Source: Methanosarcinales archaeon
GTDB lineage: Archaea; Halobacteriota; Methanosarcinia; Methanosarcinales; Methanogasteraceae
NCBI GenBank assembly: GCA_030672345.1
Contig: DAOVGO010000189.1
Coordinates: 1-19,880, forward strand
Direction: 5' to 3'
Length of the DNA: 19,880 bases
Numbering within the stretch: the first letter of the stretch is position 1; every line of letters begins with the position of its first letter. Position numbers and translations under genes: made by a program. Below, one piece after another: positions 14,564 to 19,880 of the stretch. The notes under the pieces are model-generated. The model was not told where the DNA came from, did no database searches, and saw nothing but the letters and a program-made list of their open reading frames with translations.

Positions 14564-15610
14564 TCACAGCACCAGTTTGCTCCGGATCACGTCATCAGGA
14601 AGCCCGACTTCCTTGCCACGCACGATCATCCTGATATTATCAACCTCGTTCTTCTTGCACAGGATATAGTCCATAATCGGCACAATCGAGAGCGGGTAGT
14701 AATGCGATGTCTGCGTAGCATACTCGAGCCCGTATTTGTCCAGCCCGATCTCCACGCGGATCAGGGATTCCATATCTTCGGTCGCGATACCGGAAATGGG
14801 TTCCCAGTACGAATAATCCTTAAGCGACGTGACAAATTCACCAAACGGGATGCCTGCCAGCTTTTTTAACGTAATCATGTTCAACTTCAGCCCGCCCGGG
14901 ATCAGCATACCGATGATCTGTTCTCTGCTAATCCCTGCCTTCGCAGACCGAAACAGCGTTTTCAGATTTATTATGTCGATCTCCGTCCTGATCATCTCTG
15001 AAAACAACCTGTGGCTCTTTGATTTTGGATTGCGCACCGCCTCGATCCCGGTCAGCTCCTCGTAATAGAATTTGTCCAGCACATTCTCAAAGTGATCCAG
15101 TCGGTCTTCGGAATAGTCGGTGAGTGGATAATTCTGCTCCAGAATCCCGACAATTTCCGGAGTGTCCTTCTGTACAAGTGTGATCAGGTCGTGGTACCCA
15201 AACTGCCCGGCAGAGACCACAGATTCGAGTATCTCATCATCGGACGCCCCAAACCGCTTCCCTCGAAGAATGGTCTTGATATTCCAGATATCCCAACGCA
15301 TAAAATAACTGGAGATCATGCTGTGCGCCTCCCCTGCCGATATGTTGAGCAGTTTTCGATACGTTAATGCAAGATTCTGATTCAGAGCGTGCTCTGTCAG
15401 GTTTGCACCGTCATATTTCTGCGCAAGCTCGTCAACATCCGCTTTATATTCGGAATCCTCGATGAATCTGGTGATCTCTGCAACCTCCATGTTCATCAGC
15501 CTCGGATAATCCTCTTTTGGCAGCAATTTGCTCTTCATCGCACGCACTCTTGCGCACAAGTACGCGTAACTCTTGCTTCCCTGTTTGCGTTTCCACGGTA
15601 TTCGCAACAT
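14564..15610 (-). CDS. atpC: A/V-type ATP synthase subunit C
   Basis: Subunit C is the central-stalk connector between the membrane ring and the catalytic head of the archaeal ATP synthase. The N-terminus SKSYAYLCARVRAMKSKLLPKEDY and the blocks MEVAEITRFIEDSEYK, WDIWNIKTILRGK, YYEELTGIE, RTEIDIINLKTLFR and the C-terminal NEVDNIRMIVRGKEVGLPDD are all typical. The frame stays open upstream to 15742, through the tRNA gene. The ATG at 15610 has AGGTGAA directly upstream (15614-15620), gives the expected 348 residues and is clearly the start. No other ATP synthase subunit gene is in the window, so it is detached from the usual operon unless that lies elsewhere with another copy. Confidence 0.93.
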   Translation of the reverse strand: MLRIPWKRKQGSKSYAYLCARVRAMKSKLLPKEDYPRLMNMEVAEITRFIEDSEYKADVDELAQKYDGANLTEHALNQNLALTYRKLLNISAGEAHSMISSYFMRWDIWNIKTILRGKRFGASDDEILESVVSAGQFGYHDLITLVQKDTPEIVGILEQNYPLTDYSEDRLDHFENVLDKFYYEELTGIEAVRNPKSKSHRLFSEMIRTEIDIINLKTLFRSAKAGISREQIIGMLIPGGLKLNMITLKKLAGIPFGEFVTSLKDYSYWEPISGIATEDMESLIRVEIGLDKYGLEYATQTSHYYPLSIVPIMDYILCKKNEVDNIRMIVRGKEVGLPDDVIRSKLVL

Positions 15611-15643
15611 TAGTTCACCTGCGTGTCCATGAGGGTTCTGTTC

Positions 15644-15678
15644 GATATATATCTTTCGATCTCTCGAAAGGTTAATAT
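15644..15678. promoter_or_regulatory. Mirror-symmetric divergent promoters of atpC and tRNA-Glu
   Basis: CTTTCGA (15653-15659) and TCGAAAG (15664-15670) form an exact inverted repeat with a 4-bp spacer. Read outward, each TCGAAAG is followed by a TATA box: minus strand ATATATATC (15644-15652) toward atpC, and plus strand GTTAATAT (15671-15678) toward the tRNA. The repeat therefore looks like two BREs placed back to back. Predicted starts are near 15621 and 15702. Confidence 0.6.
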
Positions 15679-15714
15679 GGCACTGATAGAGAGAGGATGG
15701 GTATGGCTTCATAC

Positions 15715-15789
15715 GCTCCGATAGTGTAGCTCGGCCAATCATGCGGGGCTCTCAATCCCGTGACTCGGGTTCAAATCCCGATCGGAGCA
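15715..15789 (+). tRNA. tRNA-Glu (anticodon CUC)
   Basis: A complete cloverleaf can be folded. The acceptor is GCTCCGA with TCGGAGC (15715-15721 and 15782-15788), with discriminator A at 15789. The anticodon stem is CGGGG/TCCCG (one G-U pair) with loop CTCTCAA, giving anticodon CTC at 15751-15753. The T arm is TCGGG-TTCAAAT-CCCGA. CCA is not encoded and there is no intron. Its sequence resembles archaeal tRNA-Glu. It lies about 60 bp upstream of the EF-1alpha gene. Confidence 0.95.
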
Positions 15790-15800
15790 TGGTGAAAACA

Positions 15801-15843
15801 TTTAATATCAACACCAGTAAAGACATACAAACCAAACAGGAGG
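15801..15843 (+). promoter_or_regulatory. EF-1alpha promoter and ribosome binding site
   Basis: TTTAATAT (15801-15808), preceded by the A-rich BRE-like GAAAACA, predicts transcription start near 15830. AGGAGG (15838-15843) is a full Shine-Dalgarno six bases before the ATG at 15850. The promoter is directly behind the tRNA, so the two could be transcribed separately or together. Confidence 0.6.
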
Positions 15844-15849
15844 ATAAAC

Positions 15850-17118
15850 ATGGCAAAAGAAAAGCCACACATGAATCTGGCGGTCATAGGACATATCGAT
15901 CACGGAAAATCGACGCTTGTCGGACGGCTGCTGTACGAGACCGGTACCGTACCGGCGCACATCATCGAGAAGTACAAAACAGAAGCGGAAGCGAAAGGTA
16001 AAGGCTCATTTGCATTCGCATGGGTTATGGATTCCTTGAAAGAAGAGCGAGAGCGGGGCATCACCATTGATATCGCACACAAACGATTCGATACCGATAA
16101 ATACTATTATACCATCGTAGACTGTCCGGGACACAGGGACTTTGTCAAGAACATGATCACTGGCGCTTCTCAGGCAGACGCCGCGGTGCTTACCGTCGAT
16201 GCGAAGGACGGGGTCATGGAGCAGACCAAGGAGCACGTATTCCTGTCAAGAACGCTCGGAATCAGCCAGCTGATCCTTGCGATCAACAAGATGGATTCTG
16301 TCGATTACAGCGAGGAGCGGTTCAACGAGGTCAAGGATGATGTCAGTACTCTGCTCAAGATGGTCGGATTCAACCCCGCAGATATGAATTTCATACCGAC
16401 ATCCGCACTCTTCGGTGCAAACGTATCCGAAAAGAGCAAGGACACGCCGTGGTACAAGGGACCAACCCTTCTTGAGGCTCTTGATCAATTCACGGAGCCT
16501 GAAAAACCAACATCCCTGCCGATGCGCATCCCTATTCAGGACGCATACACGATCTCAGGTATCGGCACCGTGCCGGTCGGGCGTGTCGAGACCGGGATCA
16601 TGAAACCGGGCGACAACGTCGTATTCATGCCAAGTGGCGTTGGTGGCGAGGTGAAAACCATCGAGATGCACCATGAATCAATCCCTGAAGCAGTTCCTGG
16701 CGACAACATCGGATTTAATGTGCGAGGTGTTGGTAAGAAGGATGTGAGGCGGGGTGATGTGTGCGGACCTGCTAACAATCCGCCAACGGTCGCTGACGAG
16801 TTCACCGCGCAGATCGTGGTACTCCAGCATCCGTCAGCGATATCTGTCGGGTACACGCCTGTATTCCACTGCCACACCGCTCAGACCGCATGCATGTTCA
16901 TATCGCTTGACAAGAAGCTTGATCCGCGGACAGGGGATGTTGTTGAGGAGAATCCGGCATTTATCAAGGCGGGCGATGCGGCGATTGTCACGATCAAGCC
17001 AACGAGACCGATGGTCATCGAGGAAGTCAAGAAGATCCCGCAGCTTGGCAGATTCGCTATACGCGATATGGGGCAGACCATTGCCGCTGGTATGTGTATC
17101 AGCGTCAAGGAGAAATGA
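15850..17118 (+). CDS. tuf: Translation elongation factor EF-1 alpha
   Basis: This GTPase delivers aminoacyl-tRNA to the ribosome. It has all G-motifs: GHIDHGKST (residues 14-22), the switch RERGITIDIAHKRF, DCPGHRDF and NKMD. Domains 2 and 3 are complete (IPIQDAYTISGIGTVPVGRVETG, VFHCHTAQTACMF, GRFAIRDMGQTIAAGMC). At 422 residues it is typical for archaea. The strong AGGAGG and the neighbouring uS10 gene fit the conserved archaeal tuf-rpsJ arrangement. Confidence 0.98.
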   Translation: MAKEKPHMNLAVIGHIDHGKSTLVGRLLYETGTVPAHIIEKYKTEAEAKGKGSFAFAWVMDSLKEERERGITIDIAHKRFDTDKYYYTIVDCPGHRDFVKNMITGASQADAAVLTVDAKDGVMEQTKEHVFLSRTLGISQLILAINKMDSVDYSEERFNEVKDDVSTLLKMVGFNPADMNFIPTSALFGANVSEKSKDTPWYKGPTLLEALDQFTEPEKPTSLPMRIPIQDAYTISGIGTVPVGRVETGIMKPGDNVVFMPSGVGGEVKTIEMHHESIPEAVPGDNIGFNVRGVGKKDVRRGDVCGPANNPPTVADEFTAQIVVLQHPSAISVGYTPVFHCHTAQTACMFISLDKKLDPRTGDVVEENPAFIKAGDAAIVTIKPTRPMVIEEVKKIPQLGRFAIRDMGQTIAAGMCISVKEK

Positions 17119-17130
17119 CCCCTCCTCTTC

Positions 17131-17136
17131 TTTTTT
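17131..17136 (+). terminator. T-run between EF-1alpha and uS10
   Basis: A pyrimidine-rich stretch ending in six T residues lies 13 bp after the EF-1alpha stop and about 12 bp before the uS10 ATG. It could attenuate read-through into rpsJ. There is no stem before it. Confidence 0.3.
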
Positions 17137-17148
17137 ATCGGTACTAAA

Positions 17149-17460
17149 ATGGTTCAGAAAGCTCGAATACGGTTATCCAGTACGAATCCGGTAGAACTGG
17201 ATACCGTCTGTAGGCAGGTCAAGGGAATCGCGGAACGAACCGGCATCAGTATCGCCGGTCCGATCCCACTGCCAACCCGGAGACTGGTGGTCCCGATCCG
17301 GAAAAGCCCTGATGGTGAAGGGACCGAGACATGGGATCACTGGGAGATGCGGGTACACAAGCGGCTGATCGATCTTGCCGCAGATGAACGCGCGCTCAGG
17401 CAGTTGATGCGCATCAACGTCCCGAACAACGTCAACATAGAGATTGTGCTTGAGAATTGA
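17149..17460 (+). CDS. rpsJ: Small ribosomal subunit protein uS10
   Basis: This is a protein of the 30S head, 103 residues, normal for archaea. Characteristic blocks are KARIRLSSTNPVELD, VKGIAERTGI, GPIPLPTRRLVVPIRKSP, WEMRVHKRLIDL and the C-terminal MRINVPNNVNIEIVLE. It lies 30 bp after EF-1alpha on the same strand. The ribosome binding site is weak (GGTAC), so translation may depend on the upstream gene. Confidence 0.97.
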   Translation: MVQKARIRLSSTNPVELDTVCRQVKGIAERTGISIAGPIPLPTRRLVVPIRKSPDGEGTETWDHWEMRVHKRLIDLAADERALRQLMRINVPNNVNIEIVLEN

Positions 17461-17494
17461 TGGATTGGTTCTGATCCACCATTGTCCCTTATTT

Positions 17495-17519
17495 GATGGT
17501 CGCATCAATCGCGACCATC
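17495..17519. terminator. 9-bp perfect hairpin downstream of uS10
   Basis: GATGGTCGC (17495-17503) and GCGACCATC (17511-17519) are exact inverted copies around the 7-nt loop ATCAATC. It lies 34 bp after the uS10 stop and 12 bp past the end of the small minus-strand ORF, so it could serve both converging transcripts. No T-run follows directly, so the terminator role is inferred. Confidence 0.45.
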
Positions 17520-17531
17520 GCTTCCATCGAA

Positions 17532-17663
17532 TTAATCACGAGAGCGGATTCCTTTGACCTGTTTCACGATCTCTTTTATAGTCTCTTCGTCGCCATCGGT
17601 TTTTATCTTGGGCTTCACGGTGCTGGTTGTGAACATCATCTGCCAGTCCACTCTTTCAAGCAT
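17532..17663 (-). CDS. Possible 43-residue hypothetical protein
   Basis: The ORF runs from ATG 17663 to TAA and encodes a hydrophilic protein whose C-terminal half is a charged helix (DGDEETIKEIVKQVKGI). Codon choice looks protein-like and the opposing plus-strand frame looks less so. No Shine-Dalgarno is seen. A TATA-like box at 17678-17685 lies only about 18 bp upstream, so an internal Met (17639 or 17636) may be the true start. Not recognised; it may be a fragment of a longer ancestral gene. Confidence 0.35.
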   Translation of the reverse strand: MLERVDWQMMFTTSTVKPKIKTDGDEETIKEIVKQVKGIRSRD

Positions 17664-17811
17664 ATAATTGAAACGAAGTTAAATACGTTCCTATCGCACC
17701 TGATCATTCTCGGCGTCGCAACATAGACTTTTTACTACTTTCCAATTACGAGAAAGCTCTCGCCTCGCGCATCCGGACAACTGATGTAGCCCTCGCCCGC
17801 ATCATCACCGA

Positions 17812-19272
17812 TCAAAAATCGAACAACGACGTTTGCGATTTCTTTTCAGGTTTTTTCTCGATTTTCTTCTCTGGCTTCCCCTGTTCCACCGGTTTCACCT
17901 GATTTTCTCGTTTCCCCTTCTCTTCTGGCTTTTCTTGCGCCACCTTCGCACGAGATTCAAATCCACCGAAGATATCGACCTCTTCCAGAGCCACATCCTT
18001 AAGTAGCTCCTGTGCTTCCTGGTGAATCGTTTTCACCTTCTTTGTATCCTTCTTGCTGCCGATTATGTATGCGATTTCAGTGGTATCAAGATTCGTCCAT
18101 GCTGCAAGACGTACCACATAATCGCGATCCGCAGACAGCATCTTGACGAAGGGGAGGAGGTTTAAACGTGCGTATCTCTGGGAAGTCTGGCACTGCACGC
18201 CGATCTTCTCGGATATCGCATCCCGTACCTGCCGGCTCGTTCTGGTGCTCCTGAGCATACGCCACTTCGATGGCGGCATGAACCGTGCGCCCGGGTACTC
18301 GCGGGATTTCGAGACTGTGACGCCTGACGTCATCAGCGCGCCCGCATACCGCCACATCCGGTAGTTCTGGCGCAGATGGACTCTGCCAAGGAAGATATCA
18401 GCCCGTGAGAGTGCATGCATCGCGTCTGCGATGTCGCCGCCGCGATACTGGGCAGGCAGATTCTCATCGATCCACTGGATAAGGTCATCAGGGGTCTCAT
18501 CTATGCCATAAGTTGCATTCAGCGCCTCTTTAATGTCCTTTCCTCTGAATATCTTTTTTAACACATCAAATATCGTATCCCTTGAATCACGTGACGATAC
18601 AACCACGTCATCGCGGTGCAGTTCGCGCTTTCCCTGCGCTACCGCCTGCAGGTCGTTGATCGCGCTCCTGACATCGCCGTGCGCATTCTCTGCGATTTTC
18701 AGAAGAGCCTCCGGGTCGCAAACGATCCCCTCGTTCTGGCATATCTTCCTTAGTAACAGTGCTATCGACCTGCTCTGCAGGGAACGAAATGCTATCGCCA
18801 TGCACAGATTCTTGATGCTCGGGGAAACCCCGTACATGTCGTTTACCGTCAGAAGGATCGGCTGCGATGTCTCTTTGATGATTTTGACAAGCGCCTGCGC
18901 CCCGCCCCGATCAGCGGTGCCATGGATGTTGTCAGCCTCATCGAGTATGATCAGCCGGGTGCCGCCGCTCATCGACGCGGTTTCCGATGCCATCCCCGCG
19001 ACCCGTCTGATCGCACTCGCTGTCCGCTGGTCGCTCGCATTGAGTTCGATGACCTCCCAGTCAAAATCATGCGCGAGCGCATGGGCAGCTGTCGTTTTGC
19101 CGACCCCGGGTTTTCCGTGCAGGATCACCGCTCTCTGGTCAGGTATGCCGTGCTGCCACTGCAAAGCCCACGCGCGGAGATCACTCGCCGGTTTGTTGTT
19201 GCCCACGATCTCTGAAAGCGACGTGGGTCTGTATTTCTCAGACCATTCAATCTTTGTCTCTGATGTGTTCAT
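17812..19272 (-). CDS. rfcL: Replication factor C large subunit
   Basis: The clamp-loader large subunit opens and loads PCNA on DNA. The AAA+ motifs are Walker A HGKPGVGKTT (residues 52-61), Walker B LIILDEAD (107-114) and the NASD block; the N-terminal EWSEKYRP and GDVRSAINDLQ are family signatures. The C-terminus has a Lys/Glu/Pro-rich tail (about 448-478) ending in QTSLFDF, a PCNA-interacting PIP box (Gln480, Leu483, Phe486) at the very last residue. At 486 residues it is typical. The ATG at 19272 has GAGGG six bases upstream. A short out-of-frame ORF with its own strong ribosome binding site overlaps this start. The small subunit gene rfcS is not in the window. Confidence 0.97.
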   Translation of the reverse strand: MNTSETKIEWSEKYRPTSLSEIVGNNKPASDLRAWALQWQHGIPDQRAVILHGKPGVGKTTAAHALAHDFDWEVIELNASDQRTASAIRRVAGMASETASMSGGTRLIILDEADNIHGTADRGGAQALVKIIKETSQPILLTVNDMYGVSPSIKNLCMAIAFRSLQSRSIALLLRKICQNEGIVCDPEALLKIAENAHGDVRSAINDLQAVAQGKRELHRDDVVVSSRDSRDTIFDVLKKIFRGKDIKEALNATYGIDETPDDLIQWIDENLPAQYRGGDIADAMHALSRADIFLGRVHLRQNYRMWRYAGALMTSGVTVSKSREYPGARFMPPSKWRMLRSTRTSRQVRDAISEKIGVQCQTSQRYARLNLLPFVKMLSADRDYVVRLAAWTNLDTTEIAYIIGSKKDTKKVKTIHQEAQELLKDVALEEVDIFGGFESRAKVAQEKPEEKGKRENQVKPVEQGKPEKKIEKKPEKKSQTSLFDF

Positions 19273-19330
19273 CGATAACCCTCACAAGCGTTTTTTCTAT
19301 GAAAGTCGTGATTGTGGGCACTTCCAGCAT
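19247..19330 (-). CDS. Upstream ORF overlapping the rfcL start (27 residues)
   Basis: ATG 19330 is preceded by AGGAGAT (19336-19342), a stronger ribosome binding site than that of rfcL itself. The frame MLEVPTITTFIEKTLVRVID continues past the rfcL ATG in a different frame and stops 24 nt inside rfcL. It may be a leader peptide controlling rfcL by coupling or competition, or simply a chance frame. Not recognised. Confidence 0.35.
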   Translation of the reverse strand: MLEVPTITTFIEKTLVRVIDEHIRDKD

Positions 19331-19385
19331 TCTATATCTCCTATTTCAAGTGGCAATAGATAATTATTCATTCTTATTCCAGCGA

Positions 19386-19395
19386 TATTTATAAA
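19386..19395 (-). promoter_or_regulatory. rfcL promoter TATA box
   Basis: The minus strand reads TTTATAAATA, a near-consensus archaeal TATA box. The predicted start is near 19363, giving a leader of about 90 nt that includes the short upstream ORF. Confidence 0.55.
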
Positions 19396-19415
19396 TCCAT
19401 TCTAAAACCATCTTT

Positions 19416-19577
19416 CTATCCTGTAGGAGTATTTTCATCTTGTGTACTGGTCAGTTGGACGCACAACACCGCGAAAAACACAAAAACCGTGTTTATGCAC
19501 TTCGCGGCGATTGTGTTGTATGCGCATGGGTGTGTGTTCATAGTCAGATTGGTCATTACAAAAATGAGAGCTTTCAT
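19416..19577 (-). CDS. Hypothetical 53-residue protein with one possible membrane segment
   Basis: ATG 19577 stands seven bases after a perfect AGGAGG (19585-19590), one of the best ribosome binding sites in the window. The protein starts MKALIFVMTNLT, has a hydrophobic stretch (VFVFFAVLCVQL, about residues 31-42) and four cysteines or fewer, and ends in an acidic tail. The upstream short frame stops at 19581, so translation could be coupled. The coding stretch also contains a large nested stem-loop, so it may instead be an RNA structure with a chance ORF. Not recognised. Confidence 0.4.
   Translation of the reverse strand: MKALIFVMTNLTMNTHPCAYNTIAAKCINTVFVFFAVLCVQLTSTQDENTPTG
19463..19519. 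repeat. Nested stem-loop within the small ORF
   Basis: Outer arms ACAACA (19463-19468) and TGTTGT (19514-19519), middle arms CCGCGAA (19469-19475) and TTCGCGG (19501-19507), and inner arms AAACAC (19476-19481) and GTGTTT (19489-19494) nest in order, with a six-base bulge on the right side. It might be a structured RNA or a remnant of a mobile-element end. Confidence 0.5.
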
Positions 19578-19580
19578 TTT

Positions 19581-19833
19581 TTATCCTCCTAAATCCAGTG
19601 TCATCTGGATTGAGTTTGTGTATTTATCTTTCTTTTTGTCTTGATCCGCTAGTAATCCGTTCCTGACACGATTCATTTCGATTTTTACCAGGTCTACATC
19701 ATCATCGTTTTCAAAGACTATATCAGCTCGTTTCTCTGAAACCTACCTTTCCCACAGTTAACTTCCCTTTCTTGATGGTGCCATAGCACAAAACCAGACA
19801 CACTGGGCTACTTTTCACACTCATTTTGCCCAT
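19581..19833 (-). pseudogene. Possible frameshifted small gene
   Basis: One frame starts at ATG 19833 and reads MGKMSVKSSPVCLVLCYGTI to a stop at 19723. The next frame picks up as an acidic, protein-like stretch (EKRADIVFENDDDVDLV, then KIEMNRVRNGLLADQDKKKD) to TAA at 19581, with no start codon of its own after an in-frame TAG at 19743. Removing four bases near 19742-19747 (a GGTA/GGTT near-duplication) would join them into one frame of about 82 residues ending in MTLDLGG. I do not recognise the family. Confidence 0.35.
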
Positions 19834-19880
19834 TAGCACCACCTATATTCAACATTTCTTACGACCAATAATTCACCATT

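Larger units (their letters stand above)
17461..17811. other. 351-bp region between uS10 and rfcL
   Basis: It contains the 9-bp hairpin (17495-17519), a candidate 43-residue minus-strand ORF (17532-17663), a TATA-like TATTTAAC on the minus strand (17678-17685) and a small CGAGA-AAGC-TCTCG hairpin (17749-17762). A 77-codon plus-strand frame (17493-17726) spans the region but overlaps the hairpin and has no ribosome binding site. Nothing else is recognised. Confidence 0.5.
19273..19880. other. 608-bp AT-richer region upstream of rfcL with tiny ORFs and hairpins
   Basis: No large gene is present. On the minus strand there is a chain of short frames: 19723-19833, 19581-19742 (no start codon), 19416-19577 and 19247-19330, two of them behind strong Shine-Dalgarno sequences. 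Hairpins lie at 19592-19611 (AATCCAG/CTGGATT) and 19463-19519 (nested). The base composition is visibly lower in GC than the rest of the window. Confidence 0.6.

Noticed and set aside
15611..15742. Longer N-terminus for ATP synthase subunit C
   Set aside because: The extension would cross the divergent promoter and enter the tRNA-Glu gene, and the ATG at 15610 has a strong ribosome site and the expected protein start.
17493..17726. 77-codon plus-strand ORF after uS10
   Set aside because: It overlaps the perfect hairpin and has no ribosome binding site, and the minus strand offers a better small frame.
18533..19363. 276-codon plus-strand ORF
   Set aside because: It is antisense to rfcL, whose AAA+ motifs are unmistakable.

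Overview
The window looks like a chromosomal segment of an F420- and F430-using euryarchaeon (a methanogen, or a methane- or alkane-oxidising relative). The evidence is both F420 deazaflavin synthases (CofG and CofH), a close match to the CfbC iron protein of coenzyme F430 synthesis, an archaeal-type LeuRS, the EF-1alpha/uS10 pair, the large subunit of archaeal replication factor C with a C-terminal PCNA box, an A-type ATP synthase subunit C, and promoters of the archaeal BRE/TATA type. I cannot place it at genus level. There is no sign of an insertion sequence, prophage or CRISPR array, and most of the window is ordinary housekeeping sequence.

Layout. 1-2072 (minus): cofG overlapping a geranylgeranyl-reductase-like FAD enzyme that runs off the left edge. 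2326-5247 (plus): leuS. 5368-10232 (minus): a tightly packed run of six genes, read in order as a small helical protein, cfbC, a 351-residue protein of unknown function, cofH, a MobB-like GTPase with an Fe-S domain, and nadX. 10324-11337 (plus): a PflX-type radical SAM protein. 11360-13133 (minus): pyrK and nadK. 13522-15610 (minus): a UbiA prenyltransferase and a solitary ATP synthase subunit C. 15715-17460 (plus): tRNA-Glu(CUC), EF-1alpha and ribosomal protein uS10. 17532-17663 (minus): a possible 43-residue ORF. 17812-19272 (minus): rfcL. 19273-19880: a visibly more AT-rich stretch with several tiny ORFs, strong Shine-Dalgarno sequences, hairpins and an apparent frameshift.

How the genes fit together. 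The minus-strand run is a cofactor block: F430 (cfbC), F420 (cofH, with cofG elsewhere in the window), molybdopterin or related (mobB-like) and NAD (nadX, with nadK separate). Two unrecognised proteins, the 351-residue one and the small helical one that overlaps cfbC, sit among these genes and are the best candidates for something undescribed. The other notable signals are non-coding or small: a 10-bp periodic GGTGTAAA repeat between cfbC and the unknown gene, a repeat-derived tail on CofH, a mirror-symmetric pair of promoters between atpC and tRNA-Glu, a G-rich inverted-repeat element upstream of nadK, and a translated-looking upstream ORF that overlaps the rfcL start.
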